This document shows positions 28,115 to 35,763 of a DNA stretch of 52,560 nt, one piece after another. Within the stretch, counting starts at the first letter, position 1, and the number at the start of each line of letters is the position of its first letter. Below the pieces are notes generated by a model, which saw only the letters and a list, made by a program, of their open reading frames with translations, did not search any database and was not told the origin of the DNA. This DNA is from Bacteroidales bacterium. GTDB lineage: Bacteria; Bacteroidota; Bacteroidia; Bacteroidales; 4484-276. The DNA lies in assembly GCA_014860585.1 (NCBI GenBank), contig JACZJL010000153.1, positions 1 through 52,560 on the forward strand, given 5' to 3'. A program made the position numbers and the translations under genes.

Positions 28115-31072
28115 ATGTCCAAACAAATCTCACGCAAATTGATCCTTCTGCTGTCGCTGCTCATCGCGGGCTACGCGTCAGTCTTTGCACAAAGAGGTGA
28201 TGTAACCGGAACCGTTGTTGACGGCGCTGATGGTTCTACCATTCCGGGCGCATCAGTCTACCTGAAAGGTACAACGGTGGGCACAACCACCGATATCAAC
28301 GGTGCTTTCCGTTTGACTGTTGACCCTAACACCGTGCTCGTAGTTTCTTTTATCGGCTACACCACGCAGGAACTGCTGGTTCAGCCAAATACCACGGTAA
28401 ATGTGGTTTTGCAGTCCGAAATAACTGCACTTGACGAACTGGTGGTGATTGGTTACGGCGTTCAGAAAAAATCTGACCGTACAGGGGCGGTGCAGTCCAT
28501 CTCTGCTGCCGACATGAACACCGGCGTTCTTACTGACCCCGTGCAGGGGCTTCAGGGAAAAGTGGCCGGTGTGATGGTAACCAAAAAAGGTGGCGACCCC
28601 AACTCCGGATTCGACATTAAAATCAGGGGAGCGTCCAGTTTGAATACCAATACAGGCCCATTGTATGTTGTAGACGGTGTACCCGGTGCAGACCCCACAA
28701 CTATTGCTCCTGAAGACATTGAAACCTTTAACATCCTCAAGGATGCTTCTGCCGCAGCTATTTACGGTTCACGCGGCGCCAACGGGGTTGTAATTATCAC
28801 CACCAAAAGAGGTAAAGAAAGAAAAGGAGCACAAATTGATTTCAATACCTTCTTTTCAATTGAGAACGTTGCCAAAAAGCTTGACCTCGTGAGCGGTGAA
28901 GACTACCGCGGTTTTATTGCGCAAAACCCGGGGCTTGGAACTGCATTTCTTGATGGCGGCGCCAATACCGACTGGCAGGATGAGATTTACAGAACCGGCG
29001 CCTCTCAGAACTATAACCTCGCTTTCTCCGGCGGCGACAGCAAAACCAGCTACAGAGCTTCTCTGTCGCACCAGAAATTTGACGGGTTAGTCATAGGTAC
29101 GGATAAAACCAGGACTATCGGTCGTATTAACCTCGATCAGAAAGCCCTTGACGATCGCCTTGTAATTTCAACCGGATTATCCGCTACAATAGAGAACAAC
29201 AACTATGTAAGTTACAGTGGCTGGGGTTCCAATGAGGTGCTTTACCAGGCTTTCCAGAGAAATCCTACCGATCCGGTTTATGACTCAGCCGGTAATTTTT
29301 ATGAGATTGAACGGGTTTTTCAATATTACAATCCGGTCGCCCTTGTTGACCAAATTCACAATGAACGTGATGCCAAACGTTTTTTTGGTTACCTGAAAGC
29401 TGATTTTGAAATCCTGACTGGCCTTTTTGCCGGAGTAAACATGGCTTACACACGTAACGACGATGAAAGCTTCTACTTCGAACCCACGACCATGTACCTC
29501 GGAACACACCAGGGTTACGGCCGCAGGGGATACAACAACTTCGAATCAAAAGTACTCGAAGCAACTATCCGGTATAACACCGATTTTGGTAAAAACAACC
29601 TTCAGACTGTGTTTGGCTATTCTTTCCAGGAAGACATGCACGACGGTTTTGCTGCCCAGGGACGCCAGCCATTTGTGAATTACACCATGATGCACGATCT
29701 TTCACTTTTCCAAAGCGTGAATGCTGGTGATATTACCTCCTATAAAAACTCAAACAGGTTGATCTCTTTCTTTGGAAGGGGAATTTATAATTACGATTCC
29801 AAGTATTTCCTCACTGCTACAATCCGTCGGGACGGCTCTTCAAAATTCGGCGATAATAACGAGTGGGGCTTGTTCCCTTCGGCTTCTGCCATGTGGAACA
29901 TCACCAACGAAGACTTTATGGAAAATGTTGATTTTATGAACAGCCTTCGCCTGCGTATTGGTTATGGTATAACCGGTAACCAGGAGATTGGTAATTACAA
30001 CGATTTAGCGTATTACCAGGCTGCAGGAAATTCCTTCAACTTCGAAACCGGCGAAACAGCCATCCTTTTCCAATATGCACACAATGCCAACCCTGACCTG
30101 AAATGGGAAGAAAATTCCGAATTAAACATTGGGATTGATTATGGATTCCTTAATGACCGGATTTCAGGTTCAATTGATTTCTTCAAGAAAAACACCTACG
30201 ATCTCCTTGGAAATTACTCAGTACCCGTTCCTCCAAACCCGGTTGACCGCATCTGGGCCAACGTTGGCGAGTTTGAAGTGACCGGTTTTGAGTTGTATTT
30301 GCAAGGGTATCCGGTCAAGAAAAAAGATTTTGACTGGAGATCATCTCTGGTGTTCTCAACCTACAAACAGGATGTCATCTCGCTTTCGAATGATAAGTAC
30401 GAATGGTCTCAATTACAGGTAGGATACCTCTCAGGGCCAGGCCTTGTTGGCGACCTCAACTGGACACAGGTCGTAAGACCAGGTACAGAATTAGGCACCT
30501 GGTATATTCCGGAATATGCCGGACTTTCAGCCGATGGTAAATTCCTGTTTTACACTGCTGCAGGTGGAGTAACCCGCGAACTTGAACTGGCTGAACGCAG
30601 AGTCGTAGGATCGGCGCAACCAGACTTTGAACTGGGCTGGTCAAACTACTTTACATTCAAGAAAAACTGGGACTTCAACTTCACTTTCCGCGGAATGTTT
30701 GGTCACGAGATATTCAATACAACACGGCTGATTTTTGGAAACCCGATTTTCCTGCCAGACAGAAACGTACTTTACGAAGCGTTGGATGAATATGAACGTG
30801 GACTACGTGACAATCCCAAGTTGAGCAGTTATTATCTCGAAGACGGAACCTTTGTTCGTCTCGATAATCTTTCTTTAGGTTACAATTTTACAAATGTTAC
30901 GGGGTTCGAAAAAATCCGTATCTATTTTGCCTCCAACAATGTATTTACGATTACCAACTACTCCGGAATTGATCCTGAAATCTCTCCGAGTGGGTTGTCT
31001 TTTGGACTGGATCAGTACAATACCTATCCTAAAGCCCGTACTTACACCTTTGGACTTAACATTACTTTATAA
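28115..31072 (+). CDS. susC: SusC/RagA-family TonB-dependent outer-membrane transporter
   Basis: This 985-residue protein has a signal peptide ending near VFAQ, a carboxypeptidase-regulatory-like domain (about 28-105; GTVVDGADGSTIPGASVYLK), a TonB box region (DELVVIGYG) and a plug with GVMVTKKGGDPNSGFDIKIRG, VVDGVPG and ILKDASAAAIYGSRGANGV. A 22-strand beta-barrel type C-terminus ends with YTFGLNITL. Family knowledge: SusC proteins import glycans or peptides with energy from TonB, capped by a SusD lipoprotein. The partner susD follows after 19 bases. The substrate is not shown by sequence; an alpha-glucan is suggested by the SusE/F-like neighbour and the starch-module-like protein upstream. 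The symbol is used in the family sense. Confidence 0.96.
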   Translation: MSKQISRKLILLLSLLIAGYASVFAQRGDVTGTVVDGADGSTIPGASVYLKGTTVGTTTDINGAFRLTVDPNTVLVVSFIGYTTQELLVQPNTTVNVVLQSEITALDELVVIGYGVQKKSDRTGAVQSISAADMNTGVLTDPVQGLQGKVAGVMVTKKGGDPNSGFDIKIRGASSLNTNTGPLYVVDGVPGADPTTIAPEDIETFNILKDASAAAIYGSRGANGVVIITTKRGKERKGAQIDFNTFFSIENVAKKLDLVSGEDYRGFIAQNPGLGTAFLDGGANTDWQDEIYRTGASQNYNLAFSGGDSKTSYRASLSHQKFDGLVIGTDKTRTIGRINLDQKALDDRLVISTGLSATIENNNYVSYSGWGSNEVLYQAFQRNPTDPVYDSAGNFYEIERVFQYYNPVALVDQIHNERDAKRFFGYLKADFEILTGLFAGVNMAYTRNDDESFYFEPTTMYLGTHQGYGRRGYNNFESKVLEATIRYNTDFGKNNLQTVFGYSFQEDMHDGFAAQGRQPFVNYTMMHDLSLFQSVNAGDITSYKNSNRLISFFGRGIYNYDSKYFLTATIRRDGSSKFGDNNEWGLFPSASAMWNITNEDFMENVDFMNSLRLRIGYGITGNQEIGNYNDLAYYQAAGNSFNFETGETAILFQYAHNANPDLKWEENSELNIGIDYGFLNDRISGSIDFFKKNTYDLLGNYSVPVPPNPVDRIWANVGEFEVTGFELYLQGYPVKKKDFDWRSSLVFSTYKQDVISLSNDKYEWSQLQVGYLSGPGLVGDLNWTQVVRPGTELGTWYIPEYAGLSADGKFLFYTAAGGVTRELELAERRVVGSAQPDFELGWSNYFTFKKNWDFNFTFRGMFGHEIFNTTRLIFGNPIFLPDRNVLYEALDEYERGLRDNPKLSSYYLEDGTFVRLDNLSLGYNFTNVTGFEKIRIYFASNNVFTITNYSGIDPEISPSGLSFGLDQYNTYPKARTYTFGLNITL

Positions 31073-31091
31073 CCTTTAAAAAACTATACTC

Positions 31092-32597
31092 ATGAAAAAG
31101 ATATTTCTTGCATTTATTTTATTGATTGCAGTCCAGTTTGGTTGCACCAAGCTCGATGATGTGCTTTATGATAAAATTCCGGCTGATGAATATACAGCAG
31201 ATCCCATTCTGAAAATGAGCCCTATTTATGCACCTATGCGCGAAATGTTGGATTGGGGTGGATGGTGGTTTGCCCAGGAAATTACGGGTGATGGCGTTGT
31301 TGGTCCAACCCGTGGTGGCGACTGGGATGACGGGGGAAAATGGCGCGTATTGCATCAGCATACCTGGGATAATAATACCGAAGCCGTAAACAGCATGTGG
31401 AGTCGCTTTTATCGCGGTGTGGTGGAAGCCAACAAGTTTCTCGAAGAGCAACAGAATTTTGCCGGCGACCCCATTGTTGATGAAGCAATGGCCAAAGCAC
31501 TGATTCTTCGCTCTTATTATTATTATTTATTGATTGACAACTATAAGGATGTTCCTTACACTACCATATACCTGGGGGCGCCTGAGCAGCCGATGAGGAA
31601 TTTCAGGAAGGACATTTTTAATGCCATTTTACTTACAATTGAAGAAAGTGCTGAACTGGTCAACGAAAGCACTTCCAAAACCGGAGTAAACCAGGGAATG
31701 GTTTATTCTCTGCTCGCAAAACTGTACCTTAACCATGCTGTTTATCTGGGAGAAGTAAAACCAGAATATTGGGCAAAAGCCGAAGAAGCTTGTCAAAAGG
31801 TCATTGATTTAGGTCAATATTCTCTTGAATCAGATCCACTCGCTCCGTTCGTCACCGCTAATGAGAACTCTCCTGAAAATATCTGGGTGATTCCGTTTGA
31901 TGAAGACACATACCAGGGCTTCAATCTACACATGAGAACACTGCATTACAACAGTAACCAGACGTTTGAAATGGTCGTCGGTCCATGGAATGGCTTCGCA
32001 GTAATGTATGATCATTTCCTTACCTATGATGATAATGACAGACGTAAAGATGGATTCCTGGTTGGACCGCAATACACTTATGCAGGCGAGCCTATTATTG
32101 ACCAGGGTGCAGGTGGTATCCCACTTGTGTTTAATCCAGTGATCCCGGCTCTTTTGATGGGTGAAGGAAATACGCCGGAAGAAATTCGTAATTCAGGCGC
32201 CCGTGTGGTGAAATTCGAAATCAAACGCGGTGCAAAAGATAACCTGAGCAACGACTTCCCTGTATTCCGGTATGCTGATGTTTTGCTCATGATGGCAGAA
32301 GCGCAGCTTAGACAGGGTAATGCTGTTAATGTTCCTGATCTTGACCTAATCAGAACAAGAGCTGGATTAGAAGTAGGCGACACATGGAACAATCTCGAAA
32401 ATCTCCTCGCCGAAAGAGGCCGAGAGATGTTTTGGGAAGGACATCGTCGTCAGGATCTGATCCGGTTTGGCGAGTTTAACAAAGCATGGTGGGAAAAAGA
32501 TGCCAGTTCTACAGACAGGAATACTTTCCCGATCCCTCAATGGGCTATTGATGCAAACCCAAATTTGGCGCTGCCAGCAGTAGCAATTCAACCCTAA
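31092..32597 (+). CDS. susD: RagB/SusD-family surface lipoprotein
   Basis: This 501-residue lipoprotein has its lipobox at residue 18 (VQFGC, then TKLDD), as expected for SusD proteins shown on the outer face of the outer membrane. The helical SusD fold is supported by AKALILRSYYYYLLIDNYKDVPY, shown here in part by its RSYYYYL core, by SLLAKLYLNHAVY, and by the C-terminal RGREMFWEGHRRQDLIRFG signature. It caps the SusC channel and binds substrate. The gene follows susC in the same operon and lacks its own promoter signals in the 19-base gap. Confidence 0.95.
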   Translation: MKKIFLAFILLIAVQFGCTKLDDVLYDKIPADEYTADPILKMSPIYAPMREMLDWGGWWFAQEITGDGVVGPTRGGDWDDGGKWRVLHQHTWDNNTEAVNSMWSRFYRGVVEANKFLEEQQNFAGDPIVDEAMAKALILRSYYYYLLIDNYKDVPYTTIYLGAPEQPMRNFRKDIFNAILLTIEESAELVNESTSKTGVNQGMVYSLLAKLYLNHAVYLGEVKPEYWAKAEEACQKVIDLGQYSLESDPLAPFVTANENSPENIWVIPFDEDTYQGFNLHMRTLHYNSNQTFEMVVGPWNGFAVMYDHFLTYDDNDRRKDGFLVGPQYTYAGEPIIDQGAGGIPLVFNPVIPALLMGEGNTPEEIRNSGARVVKFEIKRGAKDNLSNDFPVFRYADVLLMMAEAQLRQGNAVNVPDLDLIRTRAGLEVGDTWNNLENLLAERGREMFWEGHRRQDLIRFGEFNKAWWEKDASSTDRNTFPIPQWAIDANPNLALPAVAIQP

Positions 32598-32690
32598 AAA
32601 TTAGTTAGATATTAGATTTCACAAATTAAACCATAGGTTGAAAAATGTTTGGCAAAGTATTTGCTAAATGCAGGGCTCAAAATAAAAATA

Positions 32691-32698
32691 TATTTTTG
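32691..32698 (+). promoter_or_regulatory. Possible internal promoter before the SusE/F-like gene
   Basis: TATTTTTG lies 53 bases before the ATG at 32752. The nearest TTTG upstream (32660-32663) is 27 bases away, longer than usual. It could supplement read-through from susCD. Confidence 0.4.
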
Positions 32699-32751
32699 CA
32701 GTTAAAAGACTTATTCACTTATTCTTAATTTAAATTTAAACATTAATTAAA

Positions 32752-34299
32752 ATGAAAAAGAGTTCATTTATGAGGTTTCTTAGTGCAGCGGCAATCCTTC
32801 TGCTGATGTCTGCTGTAATGGTATCATGTGATGATGATGACGATCCGCCACCAGCAGTAGTGGTCGAGGATGGTTTGTACATCGTTGGTGCAGGAACAGC
32901 ACTCACCGACTACGACATTAAAGGTTTATTCAAGCCAACACGCAATGAGGTTACCCAAACCGAACGCGCAACGCTTATGGAAATCTATGTAGCTGTAAAA
33001 GCAGGTGCTGATGGATTTAACATTATGCAAGTTGCCGGAGCTACAAAAACATCGCACGGCCCAGGCGCCGATTTCGCAGTAGTTGGCGAAGCTGACCGCA
33101 TTGGCGACGAGCCACAACTCGATTTCTGGCGTGGTTCACTTGCAGTGACAGAAACAAAATTCACTGTACCTGAAGATGGTTTATACCATGTGGTGATCGA
33201 CACCGAAGTCATGAAAGTTGCCATTATCCCTGTAAAGTACTGGGGATTGATCGGTGCTGCCACACCAGGCGGATGGAGCGGCGACACTGAAATGCCTGCT
33301 GGCGCTTTCGACCTCAACACCATGACTTTTGAATTGGCAGACGTTACCATGACCAAAGCTGATTTCAAATTCCGTTACTCCGGTGGCTGGAAAGTGATCA
33401 TTGACGACAATGTTGATCTTGGCGGTGGTGTAATGGGTGTAAGAGTAAACACCAACTTTGGCGGTGCAGTTAATGCACTTGTTCCAGGTGGAGCTAACAT
33501 TGCAAACGAGGAAGGTGGCATTTATACAGCCAAGATGGTTTGGACACTTGGTGGAGCTTATGCTGCTACAATGACAAAAACCGGCGATCTCCAGGTGGTT
33601 GATTATACCGATACCGAGCTTGGTCTTGTTGGAGCCAGCCTTGTTGTTAATGGTGTTCCTCACAACTGGGAGGAAACAATCATGTTATCAACTCCGACTG
33701 TTGAAAACGAAACCAACTATACCTGGACATACGAAGGCGTTGAAGTTCAGATTGACGGCGGCGGTTTTAAATTCAGAGAAGGTCAGGACTGGAATGGTAT
33801 ATCAATCGGCTACCCGCAGGTTACAATGGCCGGTCTTGCAGCCGATGATTTCGAAACAAACGGCGATGGTAACTTTGTTCCAAAAGTTGCCGGCGTTTAT
33901 GATATCGAATTATTCATTGATGCTGTTACCGAAGAATTTACAGTTACCGTTAATCCGGCTGGTGCAGCACCTGAGCTTTACCTCCTTGGCGATGGTTCAC
34001 TGGCTGGTTGGGACAATACAGCAGCCCTTCCATTGAGCGGTACAGGTGGTATTTATACTATTACCACTGAATTAGGTGGTGCTGGTAAATTTATCAAGTT
34101 CATCGTAACTTTAGGTCAATGGGCGCCACAATATGGTACCGATGCTAACGGAACCAACACTGGTGGTAACCTTGTTTACCGTCCTGACGAAAACACTCCT
34201 GACCCACCAGCAATCCCATGTCCGGATGCTGTTGGAACCTATGTAATCACAGCAAACACAAACGATCTGACTTACACCATTGCTCCGGCAAAGAAGTAG
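32752..34299 (+). CDS. SusE/SusF-like surface glycan-binding lipoprotein
   Basis: This 515-residue lipoprotein has its lipobox Cys at residue 26, followed by five Asp, an acidic lipoprotein export signal for surface display in Bacteroidota. Repeated beta-sandwich units follow: an N-terminal unit (VEDGLYIVGAGTAL), units opening with KYWGLIGAATPGGWSGDTEM and ELGLVGASLVVNGVP, and a C-terminal unit (APELYLLGDGSLAGWDN). This layout, with L(V/I)GxxxxGGW openings and a closing strand YTI, is that of SusE/SusF starch-binding proteins, although no Sus-type aromatic pocket can be verified by eye. It lies 154 bases after susD and ends at a strong terminator. Confidence 0.85.
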   Translation: MKKSSFMRFLSAAAILLLMSAVMVSCDDDDDPPPAVVVEDGLYIVGAGTALTDYDIKGLFKPTRNEVTQTERATLMEIYVAVKAGADGFNIMQVAGATKTSHGPGADFAVVGEADRIGDEPQLDFWRGSLAVTETKFTVPEDGLYHVVIDTEVMKVAIIPVKYWGLIGAATPGGWSGDTEMPAGAFDLNTMTFELADVTMTKADFKFRYSGGWKVIIDDNVDLGGGVMGVRVNTNFGGAVNALVPGGANIANEEGGIYTAKMVWTLGGAYAATMTKTGDLQVVDYTDTELGLVGASLVVNGVPHNWEETIMLSTPTVENETNYTWTYEGVEVQIDGGGFKFREGQDWNGISIGYPQVTMAGLAADDFETNGDGNFVPKVAGVYDIELFIDAVTEEFTVTVNPAGAAPELYLLGDGSLAGWDNTAALPLSGTGGIYTITTELGGAGKFIKFIVTLGQWAPQYGTDANGTNTGGNLVYRPDENTPDPPAIPCPDAVGTYVITANTNDLTYTIAPAKK

Positions 34300-34315
34300 T
34301 TAGAAAGTCATCATA

Positions 34316-34349
34316 AAAAAAAGCCGCTCCAGTTTGAGCGGCTTTTTTT
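34316..34349 (+). terminator. Terminator of the susCD operon (bidirectional form)
   Basis: A-run, GCCGCTC, 6-base loop, GAGCGGC, then seven Ts, 16 bases after the stop. Because both flanks are A/T runs it could work in both directions. Confidence 0.92.
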
Positions 34350-34578
34350 ATTGCTATTTTGTTGGTTAACTCAAAGACCAATGAGAAAAATCCACAACAA
34401 ATCAGATGAGTAGAAAGGTAAAAGCAGGTACATCTATCGATTACACTTTCAATATAGTTCAATTTCGACTTCGTCTTATTGGCAATTTTCGATTCTTATA
34501 GTCACTTGTAAATCGGGATGCCATTTACCATTGAAGAATTATTAAATGGTCGTGAACCATTTTGAAATTTACAGGCAT

Positions 34579-34613
34579 AAAAAAAACTGTCTTTTCGAAA
34601 GACAGCTTTTTTT
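34579..34613 (-). terminator. Terminator of the CxxCH T9SS gene
   Basis: Stem CTGTCTTT / AAAGACAG with a 3-base loop, flanked by A and T runs on both sides, so possibly bidirectional. It lies 48 bases after the stop at 34662. Confidence 0.8.
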
Positions 34614-34661
34614 GAAAGGCAGCCAGACATATCATCTAAGCTATTCCAATCTTTTAATATG

Positions 34662-35456
34662 TTAATTGATAATTAACTTTTTCATTTCGGCGCGATCATC
34701 ACCATGAAACTTAACGAGGTAAACTCCTTTTGACAGATTTGAAAAATCAACCTGATTCAGTCCATCAGTTGGTTTAAAATTGTAAACCTGCTGTCCATTC
34801 ACACTATATACCGAAATTTCACCACTGATTTCAGTATCATTCAGGTTAAAATTAACCAAACCGTTTGTTGGATTGGGATAAAAGCTGAAACGTTCGCTAA
34901 TTTCATCAACCCCGGTTACATCCGGATTAATAGTTAAATTCGTAAGATAAACAACATCTCCGCTGGTATTGCCATTGCTGTTGGTAGCATTCACTGAAGC
35001 GTAAAATTTGATGGCGCCTGTACTTCCCTGCGGAGCAGTCCAGTCAACACTCCAGGATTTACTTCCACCTGATCCTGCAGTACCGGCTGATGTATGAGTT
35101 ACAGCTTTATTCTGGTTGGCCAGTTTGGTTTGGGAACTGTTGGTAATAATGAAAGTTCCTACTTTGTTACCGGATAAATCCTCGGCCGTAAGTTCAAAAC
35201 CAAACTTATTTGAACCCGCGTGACTTCCAGTAAGACTAATTGTGTATGTTTGGCCTCCAATATAACCAGCCCCTGTTACATTCGTTGTAATCCACCCCGA
35301 AGCATTTTGAGGAGTACCTGTATGGCATCCGGTACAATTTTGTCCATTATCTCCTATTGAACCGGTTCTGCCGCCGGGAGAACCGCTGCCGTTTGCTAGC
35401 AGAATGAATAAAACTGGCAAAGCCAGTAATGGTAAGAATACATAAAGTTTTTTCAT
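34662..35456 (-). CDS. Reeler-like (choice-of-anchor V) CxxCH protein with T9SS sorting domain
   Basis: The 264-residue protein starts at the ATG at 35456 with signal peptide MKKLYVFLPLLALPVLFILL; the open frame upstream to 35567 covers the promoter. Soon after the signal lies GGRTGSIGDNGQNCTGCHTG with C41-T-G-C44-H45, a heme-c type motif. A beta-sandwich domain (about 50-180; YTISLTGSHAGSNKFGFELTA in part) resembles the Reeler/choice-of-anchor V family, whose members carry this motif near the N-terminus. The C-terminus is a type A T9SS sorting domain (YPNPTNGLVNFNL, GVYLVKF). Whether heme is bound is not known. It has its own promoter and terminator. Confidence 0.85.
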   Translation of the reverse strand: MKKLYVFLPLLALPVLFILLANGSGSPGGRTGSIGDNGQNCTGCHTGTPQNASGWITTNVTGAGYIGGQTYTISLTGSHAGSNKFGFELTAEDLSGNKVGTFIITNSSQTKLANQNKAVTHTSAGTAGSGGSKSWSVDWTAPQGSTGAIKFYASVNATNSNGNTSGDVVYLTNLTINPDVTGVDEISERFSFYPNPTNGLVNFNLNDTEISGEISVYSVNGQQVYNFKPTDGLNQVDFSNLSKGVYLVKFHGDDRAEMKKLIIN

Positions 35457-35488
35457 AAAATTAAGTTTTTTATTGGTAAATAATTGGG

Positions 35489-35519
35489 CAAAAATATCTT
35501 TTTTTTTAAAACAATTCAA
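35489..35519 (-). promoter_or_regulatory. Promoter for the CxxCH T9SS gene
   Basis: On the minus strand TTG (35519-35517) and TATTTTTG (35496-35489) are 20 bases apart. The ATG at 35456 is 32 bases downstream. Confidence 0.6.
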
Positions 35520-35607
35520 TATTTGAATACTATAATATGAAGAAAAGACGTCGAAAAAGTATTTCATTTAAATTATCAACGATTTTTTACCCTCAATCTC
35601 TATAAGT

Positions 35608-35665
35608 AAAGCGTCGAAAATCAGACTACAATATGTGTAGTAGTACTTCTGATTTTCAACGCTTT
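35608..35665. repeat. Inverted repeat with nested hairpin
   Basis: Arms 35608-35625 and 35648-35665 are 18 bases with one mismatch. The loop holds a second hairpin, CTACA (35626-35630) with TGTAG (35636-35640). No T-run follows on either strand. Confidence 0.7.
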
Positions 35666-35763
35666 GAAATAAATTCAGGCTTTTGAGATAACCATCCTAA
35701 AACCCAATTCGTTCTGTTAATGGATTATTTGTCCATGAATTCTATGAAGCATCAAATCAATGA

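Larger units (their letters stand above)
34300..34661. other. Intergenic region between convergent genes, two terminators
   Basis: These 362 bases lie between the SusE/F-like gene and the minus-strand T9SS gene. They hold the terminators at 34316-34349 and 34579-34613. Nothing else was recognised between them. Confidence 0.7.
35457..35763. other. Intergenic region with promoter and long inverted repeat
   Basis: These 307 bases lie between two minus-strand genes. They hold the promoter of the CxxCH gene (35489-35519) and the inverted repeat at 35608-35665, the only candidate for ending the prolyl oligopeptidase transcript. Nothing else was seen. Confidence 0.6.

Noticed and set aside
35457-35567. 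Longer N-terminus for the CxxCH protein
   Set aside because: It covers the promoter and places 37 non-signal residues before a clear signal peptide.
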